This document shows, one piece after another, positions 25,006 to 35,725 of a DNA stretch of 64,000 nucleotides. Each line of letters starts with the position of its first letter. Position 1 is the first letter of the stretch. The stretch comes from Curtobacterium sp. S6. Lineage in GTDB: Bacteria; Actinomycetota; Actinomycetes; Actinomycetales; Micrococcaceae. The stretch covers positions 1,240,001 through 1,304,000 of the forward strand of contig NZ_JHEL01000015.1 in assembly GCF_000710345.2 (NCBI RefSeq). The letters run 5' to 3'. The position numbers were made by a program, and so were the translations under genes. Below the pieces are notes generated by a model. It worked only from the letters and a program-made list of their open reading frames with translations, made no database searches and was not told the DNA's origin.

Positions 25006-25680
25006 ATGAACGACATTCTGAATCTCTGGGCACAGTCTCTGCCCCAGCTGTTGGTGGCGACCATCTCGGTCACCATCCCGCTGAGCATCATCGCCTTTAT
25101 CCTTGCCCTGATCGTCGCGGTGCTGGCAACCTCGATGCGCATGGGCCGCGTGAAGGTCCTGCAGTGGATCTCTCGCTTCTACGTGTGGCTCTTCCGCGGC
25201 ACACCCATCCTCGTGCAACTGTTCATCATCTTCTACGGCCTCCCGGCCGTGGGCATCACGCTCTCCGCGTGGACCTCAGCGATCATCGCCTTCACCCTGA
25301 ACACCGGGGCCTATGCCGCGGAGACGTTGCGTGCCTCCGTGCAGTCGATCCCGCGCGGCCAGTTGGAGGCGGCCAAGACCCTGAACTTCACGAGCTGGCA
25401 GACCCTGCGGCACGTGATCGCGCCCCAAGCGATGCGCATCGCGCTCCCGCCGTTGGGCAACGACCTCATCGACCTCGTCAAGGGGACCTCCCTGGTCATG
25501 GTGATCACGCTGTCGGACGTGTTCCAGGTGGGCCGCCAGATCGCGGCGACCAATTTCCAGCCGCTCTCGTTGTACGTGGAAGTCGCCGTGATCTACCTGG
25601 TGATCTTCACGATCCTCTCCTTCATCCAGAGCCGCGTCGAGAAGGCATCCTCGCGTTACGTCAGGAGCACCAATGCTTGA
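25006..25680 (+). CDS. amino-acid ABC transporter permease
   Basis: 224-aa inner membrane protein of the His/Glu/Gln (HisM/GlnP) class. About five transmembrane helices; the EAA loop reads AYAAETLRASVQSIPRGQLEAAK with the conserved Gly, and YGLPAVG precedes it. The start is 13 bp after the substrate-binding protein stop. The stop overlaps the ATPase start by 8 bp. It forms the membrane channel of the importer with the protein encoded at 24159 and ATPase at 25673. Confidence 0.94.
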   Translation: MNDILNLWAQSLPQLLVATISVTIPLSIIAFILALIVAVLATSMRMGRVKVLQWISRFYVWLFRGTPILVQLFIIFYGLPAVGITLSAWTSAIIAFTLNTGAYAAETLRASVQSIPRGQLEAAKTLNFTSWQTLRHVIAPQAMRIALPPLGNDLIDLVKGTSLVMVITLSDVFQVGRQIAATNFQPLSLYVEVAVIYLVIFTILSFIQSRVEKASSRYVRSTNA

Positions 25681-26410
25681 GTTGAACACCGTGTCCAAGA
25701 GCTACGGAGAGAACACCGTCCTGGACGGCATCGATCTGACGATCCGCGACGGAGAGACCACCGTCATTCTCGGACCGTCCGGTTCCGGAAAGTCGACCCT
25801 GCTTCGCATCATGGACCTTCTCGAGGTCCCGGAATCCGGGTCCCTGACGATCAACGACGACGCCGTGACCTTCGGCGAGCGCCTGACGGACGCCCAGATT
25901 CGCGCGATCCGGCGCCATTCGGCCATGGTCTTCCAGGGATACAACCTGTTCCCCAACCAGACCGTGCTGAAGAACGTCGCGTTGCCGCCCGTGCTCAACG
26001 GCAGGATCTCGGCCTCGGAGGCCGACGAGCGTGCCCGTCAGCTCCTCGACAAGGTCGGCCTGGGCAATCGGCTCTCGGAGTACCCGGATAACCTGTCCGG
26101 CGGACAGCAGCAGCGGGTCGCGATCGCTCGGGTCTTGGCCGTCGCCCCCGATTACCTGCTTTTCGACGAGCCGACCTCGGCCCTGGACCCCGAACTCGAG
26201 GCCGAGGTTATCAAAGTCCTGGTCGATCTGGCCCACGAAAACCGGTCGTTGGTCGTCGTGACGCACAATATCGCCTTCGCGAAAAAGGTCGCCGACCGGG
26301 TGATCTTCCTGGACGACGGGCACATTGGCTACGACGGGGCTCCCGCGGAATTCTTTGCCTCCGAGAACGAGCGCATCCGTCGGTACCTGAGCACCTTCAC
26401 CGCCGTCTAG
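25673..26410 (+). CDS. amino-acid ABC transporter ATP-binding protein
   Basis: 245 aa. Walker [10 protein letters not shown] at residues 34-42, Q-loop [17 protein letters not shown], signature [15 protein letters not shown], Walker [13 protein letters not shown], and the switch-region [15 protein letters not shown] are intact. It powers the uptake of a polar amino acid, inferred as cystine or similar because the operon begins with a trans-sulfuration enzyme. It is the last gene of the four-gene operon, which closes with a hairpin and T-rich tail. Confidence 0.95.
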   Translation: MLELNTVSKSYGENTVLDGIDLTIRDGETTVILGPSGSGKSTLLRIMDLLEVPESGSLTINDDAVTFGERLTDAQIRAIRRHSAMVFQGYNLFPNQTVLKNVALPPVLNGRISASEADERARQLLDKVGLGNRLSEYPDNLSGGQQQRVAIARVLAVAPDYLLFDEPTSALDPELEAEVIKVLVDLAHENRSLVVVTHNIAFAKKVADRVIFLDDGHIGYDGAPAEFFASENERIRRYLSTFTAV

Positions 26411-26442
26411 GCGCTTTTCGGGGCGGAGCACGCCCCCATGCC

Positions 26443-26486
26443 ACAGGGCATGTTCCCCGCCGCTTCGTGCGGGGAACATGCCCTGT
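26443..26486 (+). terminator. terminator after the ABC importer operon
   Basis: A perfect 18-bp stem (26443-26460 with 26469-26486) and 8-nt loop, followed by the T-rich stretch TTTCTCTT. Confidence 0.85.
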
Positions 26487-26530
26487 TTCTCTTCACTCTT
26501 CGCCCCTGGGGACGCGGCGGCGATGCGACC

Positions 26531-26731
26531 CTAGCAGCACCGCGCCCCGGGGTTGGCTTCCTGGTGATCCGTCAGGGACCTCCAATATTCCTTTTCGCTC
26601 ATCGGCGGCTCGGAGCATCCGGACCGTCGGTGATAGTCGAGGTAGCGCTGGTACTTATCGGCGCCCAAGACCCCCGAGGCGAAACGGGCGAGCGCCGAGC
26701 CCCGGATACGGGCGAGGTATGACGTCTTCAT
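26531..26731 (-). CDS. YbdD/YjiX-family small protein
   Basis: 66 aa, highly charged and Cys/His/Arg-rich, with no signal peptide. The core GADKYQRYLDYHRRSG and PPMSEKEYWR matches the short YbdD/YjiX (DUF466) family, which is encoded just downstream of cstA-type carriers in many bacteria. AAAGGAG is upstream of the ATG at 26731. It lies 26 bp after the carrier gene in the same operon. Suggested role: accessory protein of the CstA-type pyruvate/peptide carrier, by gene neighbourhood. Confidence 0.88.
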   Translation of the reverse strand: MKTSYLARIRGSALARFASGVLGADKYQRYLDYHRRSGCSEPPMSEKEYWRSLTDHQEANPGARCC

Positions 26732-26757
26732 GGTGAACACTCCTTTCGATGGCCCGG

Positions 26758-29046
<2,289 letters not shown>

Positions 29047-29132
29047 CGTGAGCCTCCATTGCCTCGATGACTTCAGTGATTGATGCGACTGAAATCATCA
29101 TGGCATATGGCGGAGACCACGAATCTTTTATG

Positions 29133-30197
29133 TCAGCCCATCACCAGCACGGTTTTTCCCCGTTGATCGGCCGAATCGAAGAATTCGTGAGCGGCCCGAA
29201 CCTCGTCGAGCCCGAACCGTCGTCCGACCAGCGGATCGATCAGCCCGTCCGAGACCATGCGCCACACGGTGCCCGCCATGAGCCGAAGAATTTCGCCTTT
29301 CTTCTCCGAGGTCAGCGCGCGCAGGGTCGTTCCCCGGACCGTCGCCCGCTTGGTCATGAGGGCGCCCAGATCCATCGAGCCGTGCCGGCCGCCCTGCACC
29401 GCGATCACGGTCAGCAGACCGTTCACGCTGAGCGAGGCGACGTTGGACTCCAGGTACTTCCCGCCGACGACGTCCAGGATGGCCCGCACGCCCACGCCCT
29501 GGGTCTGTTCCCGGATGATCTCGGAGAAGTCCTGCTCGCGATAGTTGATGACGGTCGCCTGTCCCAGCGTCCGCGGCGCATTCTTGGCCGCGTTGGCCTC
29601 GTCCTGGCGCGCGAGGAGGTCTTCGACCCAGGCGACCTTCTCCGCGCTGCCGACGGTCGTGAAGACGTGGTAGCCGAGCGCCCGGCACAGCTGCAGGGCG
29701 TGGGTTCCGATCCCGCCGGTCCCGCCATGAATGAGGACCGACTGCTCGCCGTCCTTCTTTCGGGGACCGTCCGGGTTGAGCCCTCCGGGCCCAAAGAGGT
29801 TCGACCAGACCGTCGCGGCGACCTCGGGCAGGCCCGCGGCCTCTTCCAGATCGATATTCGCCGGGGCCGGGAGGACCTGCGCGTGGTTCACCACGACCTG
29901 CTCGGCGTATCCGCCACCGGCCAGGAGGGCGACGACCTTGTGGCCTTCCTTGAGGAACGAGGTGCGGGCCGCGTCGTCACCCAACGCTCGGACCGTTCCG
30001 GAGACCTCGAGGCCGTAGACGCTCGACGCCCCTTCCGGCACGGGGTATTTGCCCTGTCGCTGCAAGGCATCGGCCCGGTTCAGCCCGGCGGCCGCGACGT
30101 CGATCAAGACGTCGTCCGGCCCCAGCTCCGGGGTGGGAATCTCCGAGACCGTCAGAACTTCCGGTCCGCCATGCTCGTTTTCGACGACTGCCTTCAT
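29133..30197 (-). CDS. quinone oxidoreductase-like NADPH-dependent zinc-free MDR protein
   Basis: 354 aa. Medium-chain dehydrogenase/reductase of the zeta-crystallin/QOR type: the N-terminal GroES-like part has LNRADALQRQGKYPVPEG (the QOR hallmark), then GLEVSGTV, and the nucleotide-binding loop VLIHGGTGGIGTHALQLCRALGYHV. The Cys/His zinc-binding residues of classical alcohol dehydrogenases are absent. ATG at 30197 was chosen because the following MKAVV start is family-typical; residues upstream of it are dissimilar. It may reduce quinones or alkenals with NADPH. The gene stands alone, opposite to the neighbouring tRNA. Confidence 0.9.
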   Translation of the reverse strand: MKAVVENEHGGPEVLTVSEIPTPELGPDDVLIDVAAAGLNRADALQRQGKYPVPEGASSVYGLEVSGTVRALGDDAARTSFLKEGHKVVALLAGGGYAEQVVVNHAQVLPAPANIDLEEAAGLPEVAATVWSNLFGPGGLNPDGPRKKDGEQSVLIHGGTGGIGTHALQLCRALGYHVFTTVGSAEKVAWVEDLLARQDEANAAKNAPRTLGQATVINYREQDFSEIIREQTQGVGVRAILDVVGGKYLESNVASLSVNGLLTVIAVQGGRHGSMDLGALMTKRATVRGTTLRALTSEKKGEILRLMAGTVWRMVSDGLIDPLVGRRFGLDEVRAAHEFFDSADQRGKTVLVMG

Positions 30198-30317
30198 TCG
30201 GTGCCTGCCTTTCGTGACGGGGACCCACGCCTTAGACAAGGCATAGGACTGAGCGGTAAGATCAACAATCGCGTGCTCAGGGATCATCCCCAGTGTAGGG
30301 ATATCCCCTGAAGACGA

Positions 30318-30408
30318 GGAAGCTTGTCCGAGCGGCCGAAGGAGCCGGTCTTGAAAACCGGTGTGCGGCAACCCCGTACCATGGGTTCAAATCCCATAGC
30401 TTCCGCCA
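30318..30408 (+). tRNA. tRNA-Ser (anticodon TGA)
   Basis: Class II tRNA with a long variable arm. Acceptor GGAAGCT/AGCTTCC, anticodon stem CCGGT/ACCGG around the loop CTTGAAA (anticodon TGA), T-arm around GGTTCAAAT. A CCA end is encoded at 30406-30408. Confidence 0.95.
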
Positions 30409-30414
30409 CCGAAA

Positions 30415-30452
30415 TGGCCCCGGATCGCTGTCATCACAGCGATCCGGGGCCA
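30415..30452. terminator. terminator after tRNA-Ser(TGA)
   Basis: Perfect 17-bp stem (30415-30431 with 30436-30452), loop CATC, followed on the plus strand by further short repeats; also ends the converging flavoprotein gene. Confidence 0.75.
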
Positions 30453-30543
30453 TCGGCCGTTAACGGCCGGCCGCTCCCTGAGGGCCGGGTCTGAATTTGC
30501 CCGAAACCCGCTCACCGCGCGCGCCGACGCGTGGCGCGACGGG

Positions 30544-31980
30544 TCAGATCTGCTGCAGCAAACCGTTGAGCCCCTCGCTGGTCGAGGGATGCGTGTAGAT
30601 CGCATCGCGAAGAGCCGTGAAGGGCAGATCGTGCTTCATCGCGAGGGTGATCGTGTTGATCAGCTCTTGGGCATCGATGCAGAACAGCGTGGCACCCAGG
30701 ATCTTTTCGCTCTTGCGGTCCACGACAACCTGCATGAATCCGCGCGCCTCGCCCATGGACTTGGGCCGGGGCATCACGGCGATGTCGGCCACCTTGGCCC
30801 GGGCGACGGCGACGTCCCAGCCTTCGGCCTCGGCCTTCTCCCGCGCATCGGTGGCCGAGAGGCCGACGCGGGCAAACGGCGGGGTGATGAACGTGCAGTT
30901 CGGCACCGGCCCGCGGTCGGCCAGCGACCGGCCGGACTCGCCCTTACCCGCGAGCAGCTGATCCTTGACGATGCGGTGATCGTCGTAGGAAACGAAGGTG
31001 AACTGCGGCCCGCCGTTGACGTCGCCGACGGCCCAGACGTTCTCGGCGCTGGTCCGGAGGAAGTCATCGACCACGATCCCGCGCTCGGTCGTCTCGACGC
31101 CCGCCGCCTCGAGGCCCAGGCCCTCGACGTTGGGAACGCGCCCGGTGCAGATGAGCAGCGCGTCGGCCTCGAGGGTCTGCGCCTCGCCCTTCGCGTCCAG
31201 GTTCAGGGTCAACGGGGCGGCCTGATCGGCGGGAGCCTCGACGGAGGTCAGGGAGGTGCCGAAGCGGAACGTCACGCCGTTCTGCGTCAGAACCTCTTCC
31301 AGGGCCTCGGAGGCCTCGGGGTCCTCGCGCACGGCGAGGCGGTCCGCGATGTCCACGACCGTCACCTCGGCGCCGAACTTGGTGTACATGTTGGCCAGTT
31401 CCAGCCCGATGAATCCGCCGCCGAGGACGGCCAACCGAGCCGGCAGATTCTCCCGGTCGACGAGGCCCGTGCTCAGCAGAACCCTCGGATCGTCCAGGGG
31501 GTTCTCCGGCAACCCCTTGAGGCTGGGAACGCGCGGGGTGGCGCCGGTATTGATGATGACGTGATCGGCGGTGACCTCCAGCTCGTCCGAGCCGGCGGTG
31601 ACCTTGATGCGACGCTCGCCGACGAATTCACCGTGGCCGTCGATGACCACGACGCCCGGCTTCTCCACCATGGCCAGGTTGGCGGCGTTCATCGCGGCCC
31701 GAAGCGCCTTCTTCCGCTCCATCGCCGAGGCGTAGTTTCCCGGCCCATCGTGGGGACCGGAGGCGGTCGCGGCGTGAAGCTCGGCATCGTGCAACAGCGT
31801 CTTGGTGGGGACGCACCCGATGTTGATGCAGGTGCCCCCGTACATGTCCGAGGATTCTTCGATCAGCGCGACGCTCCGGCCGGCTCCGGCGAGCCCCATA
31901 GCAAGCGTCTTGCCCGCCTTGCCGAAGCCGATGACGACGGTATCGAAGTGGGTGGAATCGATGTGATCAAGAGTAGTCAT
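30544..31980 (-). CDS. RclA-like pyridine nucleotide-disulfide oxidoreductase
   Basis: 478-aa FAD flavoprotein. The redox-active disulfide is in MYGGTCINIGCVPTKTL (Cys51 and Cys56), preceded by the FAD loop VVIGFGKAGKTLAMGLAG; NAD(P)-binding GGGFIGLELANMYTKFG and the second FAD motif VWAVGDVNGG are present. The last residues carry YTHPSTSEGLN, close to the FTHPSMSESLN ending of E. coli RclA, a Cu(II)/Hg-type reductase involved in reactive chlorine resistance. ATG at 31980 has GAGGGGAC 8 nt upstream. It is preceded by an AT-rich patch with a good promoter. Mercuric-reductase-type or general disulfide reductase roles remain possible. Confidence 0.88.
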   Translation of the reverse strand: MTTLDHIDSTHFDTVVIGFGKAGKTLAMGLAGAGRSVALIEESSDMYGGTCINIGCVPTKTLLHDAELHAATASGPHDGPGNYASAMERKKALRAAMNAANLAMVEKPGVVVIDGHGEFVGERRIKVTAGSDELEVTADHVIINTGATPRVPSLKGLPENPLDDPRVLLSTGLVDRENLPARLAVLGGGFIGLELANMYTKFGAEVTVVDIADRLAVREDPEASEALEEVLTQNGVTFRFGTSLTSVEAPADQAAPLTLNLDAKGEAQTLEADALLICTGRVPNVEGLGLEAAGVETTERGIVVDDFLRTSAENVWAVGDVNGGPQFTFVSYDDHRIVKDQLLAGKGESGRSLADRGPVPNCTFITPPFARVGLSATDAREKAEAEGWDVAVARAKVADIAVMPRPKSMGEARGFMQVVVDRKSEKILGATLFCIDAQELINTITLAMKHDLPFTALRDAIYTHPSTSEGLNGLLQQI

Positions 31981-32113
31981 GCGTTGTCCCCTCGAGTTGA
32001 TGCTCAGTGCGCCTTGGCGCAACGGGCGACGCGGCGTCGTCGCCCGCCTTCACCACGGGGAGATCACCGGGGTGGACCACCCCGCGCCGCGCGGGCGCCC
32101 CATGGATTGCAGA

Positions 32114-32142
32114 ATTGTAGCAACCTGTTGTCAAAAATTGAA
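32114..32142 (-). promoter_or_regulatory. promoter of the RclA-like gene
   Basis: On the minus strand TTCAAT (32142-32137), 17 nt, then TACAAT (32119-32114). This lies in an AT-rich island in an otherwise GC-rich spacer and gives an untranslated leader of about 130 nt. Confidence 0.5.
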
Positions 32143-32226
32143 TTTTCCACAACGACCCCGCCGCCCCGGCCCCTCGGGCCACCGTTATTCCCGTGCGTGA
32201 GCGGACTTCGACCCGAGCGGTCGGCC

Positions 32227-34200
32227 TCAGCCCAGGATGTCGGCGACGATGTCGTTCGAGTCCGCCACGGTCCCGGACCCGAATTCCAGGGCGGCGTCGG
32301 CCTCGGCCGCGATCGCGGTGCCCCACTGCACGGAGGAGAGTTGCAGGCCGAGCACGTAGATCCCGTCCGCGGCTTCGCCGGAGGCGGAGACGAGCCGGTA
32401 GGGCGGCTTCGTGACCTCCAGGCCCTTGGTCGGGACGGGGGCCGCGGCATCCGCGAAGTGCATCTGGTAGGGGCGCGCCAGGCCGTCCTCGAAGAGCCGT
32501 CCGATGAGGGGCGAGGTGCTGACCCGGACGTCGTTCGCCGGGGCGAGGGCCTCGATCAGCCAGTCAGAGTGCACGGGCTCGTCACGGACCCAGGGGGACG
32601 ACGCGATGAAGCACCCTTCCTCCTCGTCGGCGCGGAAGACGGGGTCCGGCCCGAGGAAACGCAGCACTCCCGCGCGGGCCAGCGCGGCCATCTGCTGAAT
32701 CCTCAGGGCGGGCGGCCCCGAGGCCAGCCCGTCGACGAGGCTGCCGAATTCCCGCTCGAGGCCTCGCACCCAGGATTCGTCCGAGATGCCGTGATCCCGC
32801 ACCGCGTACTTCACGACCGCCCGCGCCTGGTTAAGAGAACCGATCGCCATCTTAAGGGGGCTGTCTTCGCCCTCGATGGACGCGGAGACATCGCGGTCGA
32901 GGAAGTGCACCAACGCGGCGGCGTACTCCTCGTGGGACGTGAAGCTCTGCCCCTCGAAGGGACAGGTCAACCGCTCGGGGGTGAAGACCAGATTCCGGGG
33001 GATCCGCTCCGAGACCAACCGGTCCATGCGGTTCCACCAACTGCCGTGTTCGACATCCGACAAGATCTCGTCCACGCGGTCGAGAAACTCCCGGGGATCC
33101 CCGGAGATCGACCCGGGATTGACCCTGACCAGGGTCCGGTAGTAATTCCATTGGGCATCGCGCCTGATCAACGGCCAGTAGTCGACCTCGAAGTCCACCC
33201 GCCGGCCTTCCTCGCGCGCGAGCTTCTGGGTTCGGTCAACATAGGCCCGGGTGAAGTAGCGATTCTCCGTCGATCGCGGATAGTAGGAGTCCAGGAGGGC
33301 CTTGGCCCGGTACGGGGTGCCCCTCCGGGAGCCGACCCACACCTTCGGTTCGCGCCCGCAGGCCCGGTAGATCAGGCGCTCGGGATTCTCGGGGTCCGGC
33401 TCGAAGACACCTCCACGACCCTCCGTGAGTTGCGCCAAGACATCGTGGAAATTCAGGCCCATGCCCCGCACCAGAACATTGGTGCCGCCCGGCAGGCCTT
33501 CCCACCGAACGTCGGCCGGGACCGCCGGTGGCCAGTAGTGCAATCCACGACTTTCGGCGAATTCCATGAGGTCCCGCTGGTCCTCACGCAACCTCGCGTC
33601 GGTGTGGCCCAAGGCCAGCACCACGGAGTGCGCCGCGAGCAAGACCCCGTCGCCGAGTTCGACGAGATAGGGCGTGGCCGACTCCGTTTCGGCGGGCGCC
33701 ACACGAACGGCCTCCTGGGAATAGCAGCTCAGCCGCAGGTTCTTCGGCAAACCGGCCCGCAAACGCGCAAAGACGTCCGCCAGATACGTTCCGTAAAGCT
33801 TGCGGGACGGGAAACCGGTGCGCGTCAGCTCTCGCACCTCGGCCAAGTCTTCATCCGAGAGTCCGATGTAGGGAAAGCTCGAGTCCTCCGCGACGCTCCG
33901 GCGCCACGCCTCAAAAGTCAGGCCCTGGATCTCCGGTATGGGCGCCACGTAGGCACCACCACTCGTGTCCACCGTGGCTTTCGACGGGACAACCGTGGGG
34001 AAAAAGGAGGGGGTATTCATGAGGAACAGCCGGGACTGATCGGTTCGCCACACGTGTCCGGGGCCGGGAGGGAACGGGTCCACGAGGTGGACATCAAGGC
34101 TTTTCTCCGGCGCGGACGCCGCGTGCGCCGCGATCCTCTCCAAAATCGAGAGTCCGCGGGGACCGGCTCCAATCACGACAATTCGATGAGTTCTTCCCAT
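32227..34200 (-). CDS. FAD/NAD(P)-binding protein, HI0933/NAD_binding_9-type
   Basis: 657 aa, cytoplasmic. The N-terminal nucleotide-binding loop is IVVIGAGPRGLSILERI (residues 6-22), then DPFPPGPGHVWRTDQSRLFLMNTP, a pattern of large actinobacterial FAD-NAD(P)-binding proteins (NAD_binding_9). A second glycine-rich strand reads SVVLALGHTDARLREDQ. No metal or heme motif is seen and the catalytic role is unknown; relatives occur beside amino-acid, lysine-hydroxylase-like or secondary-metabolite genes, but none of those are adjacent here. GC-rich and codon use like the neighbours. Confidence 0.82.
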   Translation of the reverse strand: MGRTHRIVVIGAGPRGLSILERIAAHAASAPEKSLDVHLVDPFPPGPGHVWRTDQSRLFLMNTPSFFPTVVPSKATVDTSGGAYVAPIPEIQGLTFEAWRRSVAEDSSFPYIGLSDEDLAEVRELTRTGFPSRKLYGTYLADVFARLRAGLPKNLRLSCYSQEAVRVAPAETESATPYLVELGDGVLLAAHSVVLALGHTDARLREDQRDLMEFAESRGLHYWPPAVPADVRWEGLPGGTNVLVRGMGLNFHDVLAQLTEGRGGVFEPDPENPERLIYRACGREPKVWVGSRRGTPYRAKALLDSYYPRSTENRYFTRAYVDRTQKLAREEGRRVDFEVDYWPLIRRDAQWNYYRTLVRVNPGSISGDPREFLDRVDEILSDVEHGSWWNRMDRLVSERIPRNLVFTPERLTCPFEGQSFTSHEEYAAALVHFLDRDVSASIEGEDSPLKMAIGSLNQARAVVKYAVRDHGISDESWVRGLEREFGSLVDGLASGPPALRIQQMAALARAGVLRFLGPDPVFRADEEEGCFIASSPWVRDEPVHSDWLIEALAPANDVRVSTSPLIGRLFEDGLARPYQMHFADAAAPVPTKGLEVTKPPYRLVSASGEAADGIYVLGLQLSSVQWGTAIAAEADAALEFGSGTVADSNDIVADILG

Positions 34201-34237
34201 GCACTCCAGCGTACTGTGCCGTTGCGCAAATCCCCTT

Positions 34238-34267
34238 TTGACCCAGGGCCCCGATTATCGCTAAGCT
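34238..34267 (+). promoter_or_regulatory. promoter of tRNA-Ser(GCT)
   Basis: TTGACC (34238-34243), 18-nt spacer, TAAGCT (34262-34267), 54 bp before the tRNA. Confidence 0.5.
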
Positions 34268-34321
34268 AATAAGGCTGTTATGCGCGCGTCCGTTGTATCG
34301 GACTCGGCGGTATAACACCAT

Positions 34322-34413
34322 GGAGACGTGCCAGAGCGGCCGAATGGACTTCACTGCTAATGAAGGGTCGGGGTTAAACTCGACCGGGGGTTCAAATCCC
34401 CCCGTCTCCGCCA
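34322..34413 (+). tRNA. tRNA-Ser (anticodon GCT)
   Basis: Class II tRNA with a long variable arm. Acceptor GGAGACG/CGTCTCC, anticodon stem CTTCA/TGAAG around CTGCTAA (anticodon GCT), T-arm with GGTTCAAAT; CCA is encoded at 34411-34413. Confidence 0.95.
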
Positions 34414-34417
34414 CGTA

Positions 34418-34457
34418 CGAAAAGCGCGGCACCGCAACGCCGGTGCCGCGCTTTTCG
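34418..34457 (+). terminator. terminator after tRNA-Ser(GCT)
   Basis: A perfect 17-bp stem (34418-34434 with 34441-34457), loop CAACGC, 4 bp downstream of the tRNA end. Confidence 0.8.
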
Positions 34458-34510
34458 CGTCGAACCCCCTGTTCCGCCATCCATTTCACAGGACCCGGAG
34501 GTATGGACCC

Positions 34511-35725
34511 GTGGTATCACGCGTCGCAGGAATCTATTCGCCTCGCCTGAGCGCGGGAGGCGGCGCCGAGGCCACCGTGCTGCGCGCCGCGACGGCCCTG
34601 TCCGCCGCGGGCCATGAGGTGTCGGTCTTCTCGCCGTCGGAGGTGGACGTCCAGGCCCTCGAGAGCCACTTCGGCATGAGTCTCCGCGGCATCCGGTTCG
34701 TGAAGCTCCCCGAAGAATCGGGGCGATGGTCGCGCCTCCCCGTGGCCGTCCGCAACCTTCTACTGGATCGGCGCCAAGCACGATTCCTGCGCGCCCACCG
34801 ATTGGGGCTTTTCGTCAACGCGACCTTTAAGAGCAATATCCCGGGCGTCGGTTCTCGCACGGTGTATTACACCCATTTCCCGCACCGGCTACACGTCGCC
34901 CCGAGGCGCCGACTCCACGCGGTCTACCTGGGGTTGGTTGATCTGGCGCGCCGGATCCTGCTGCATCCCGGGCATCCCCACGCGGTCCACACGTACGAGA
35001 CCGTCTTGGCGAATTCCGAATTCACCCGCCGGAACATCGCCGACCGGTGGGGACGCGAGGCCACCGTGGTCTATCCACCCTGCGGCGTCTCCCCCGCGAG
35101 CGCCGAGGAACCGCGCGAGAAGATCATCGTGACGGTCGGCCGCTTCCAGCCGGGCTCCCCCGATATCCCCCAGAAGAGCCAGGGCACCATGGTCCGCGCC
35201 TTCCGCGAGATGACGGACCTGCATCGTCGGGGGTGGCGGTTCGTCCTCGTAGGTGCGCTCGGCGACGACGAGCACAGCCGCGCGTTCTTCCGCGTGCTCA
35301 CCGAGCTGGCGGACGGTCATCCGATCGAGTTCCGCACCAACGTCTCCCGCGAGGACCTGGAATCGACCCTTCGCCGCGCTTCCGTGTATTGGCATGCCCA
35401 GGGGGTCGACGGGGACCCGATTCGTCGCCCGGAGACCCAAGAGCATTTCGGAATTTCCGTGGTCGAGGCGATGAGCCACGGGGTCGTGCCGCTCGTCTTC
35501 GGCTCCGCGGGGCCGAGCGAGATCGTCTCTCGCCTCGACCCAAGCCTGACCTGGCAGAGCACCGACGGCCTCATGGACGCGACCCGCACGCTCCTCGAGG
35601 CGGACCGGCTCCCCGAGCTCTCGCGACAAGCGCGTCAGGCCGCGGAATACTTCTCGGCCGAGCGGTTCGACCGCCAGTTCCTCACCGCGTGCGGCGTTGC
35701 GCCCACCGGTCGTAAGCCTCGGTGA
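34511..35725 (+). CDS. family 4-like glycosyltransferase
   Basis: 404 aa, GT-B fold, cytoplasmic or membrane-associated. The N-terminal half has a Gly-rich loop, RLSAGGGAEATVLRAATAL, and the C-terminal half has KIIVTVGRFQPG and the nucleotide-sugar site EHFGISVVEAMSHGVVPLVF with the E-x7-E pair. The length and C-terminal pattern resemble Alg11/PimB-like GT4 enzymes making cell-wall polysaccharide or glycolipid. The GTG at 34511 follows GGAGGT by 9 nt. It converges with the second glycosyltransferase, overlapping it by 44 bp. Donor and acceptor are unknown. Confidence 0.88.
   Translation: MVSRVAGIYSPRLSAGGGAEATVLRAATALSAAGHEVSVFSPSEVDVQALESHFGMSLRGIRFVKLPEESGRWSRLPVAVRNLLLDRRQARFLRAHRLGLFVNATFKSNIPGVGSRTVYYTHFPHRLHVAPRRRLHAVYLGLVDLARRILLHPGHPHAVHTYETVLANSEFTRRNIADRWGREATVVYPPCGVSPASAEEPREKIIVTVGRFQPGSPDIPQKSQGTMVRAFREMTDLHRRGWRFVLVGALGDDEHSRAFFRVLTELADGHPIEFRTNVSREDLESTLRRASVYWHAQGVDGDPIRRPETQEHFGISVVEAMSHGVVPLVFGSAGPSEIVSRLDPSLTWQSTDGLMDATRTLLEADRLPELSRQARQAAEYFSAERFDRQFLTACGVAPTGRKPR

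Noticed and set aside
30589-34269. Very long open frame of over 1200 codons on the plus strand
   Set aside because: It lies opposite two clearly real minus-strand genes (RclA-like and FAD/NAD(P)-binding). Its translation is Arg/Gly/His/Asp-rich with no family features, as expected for an antisense frame in GC-rich DNA.
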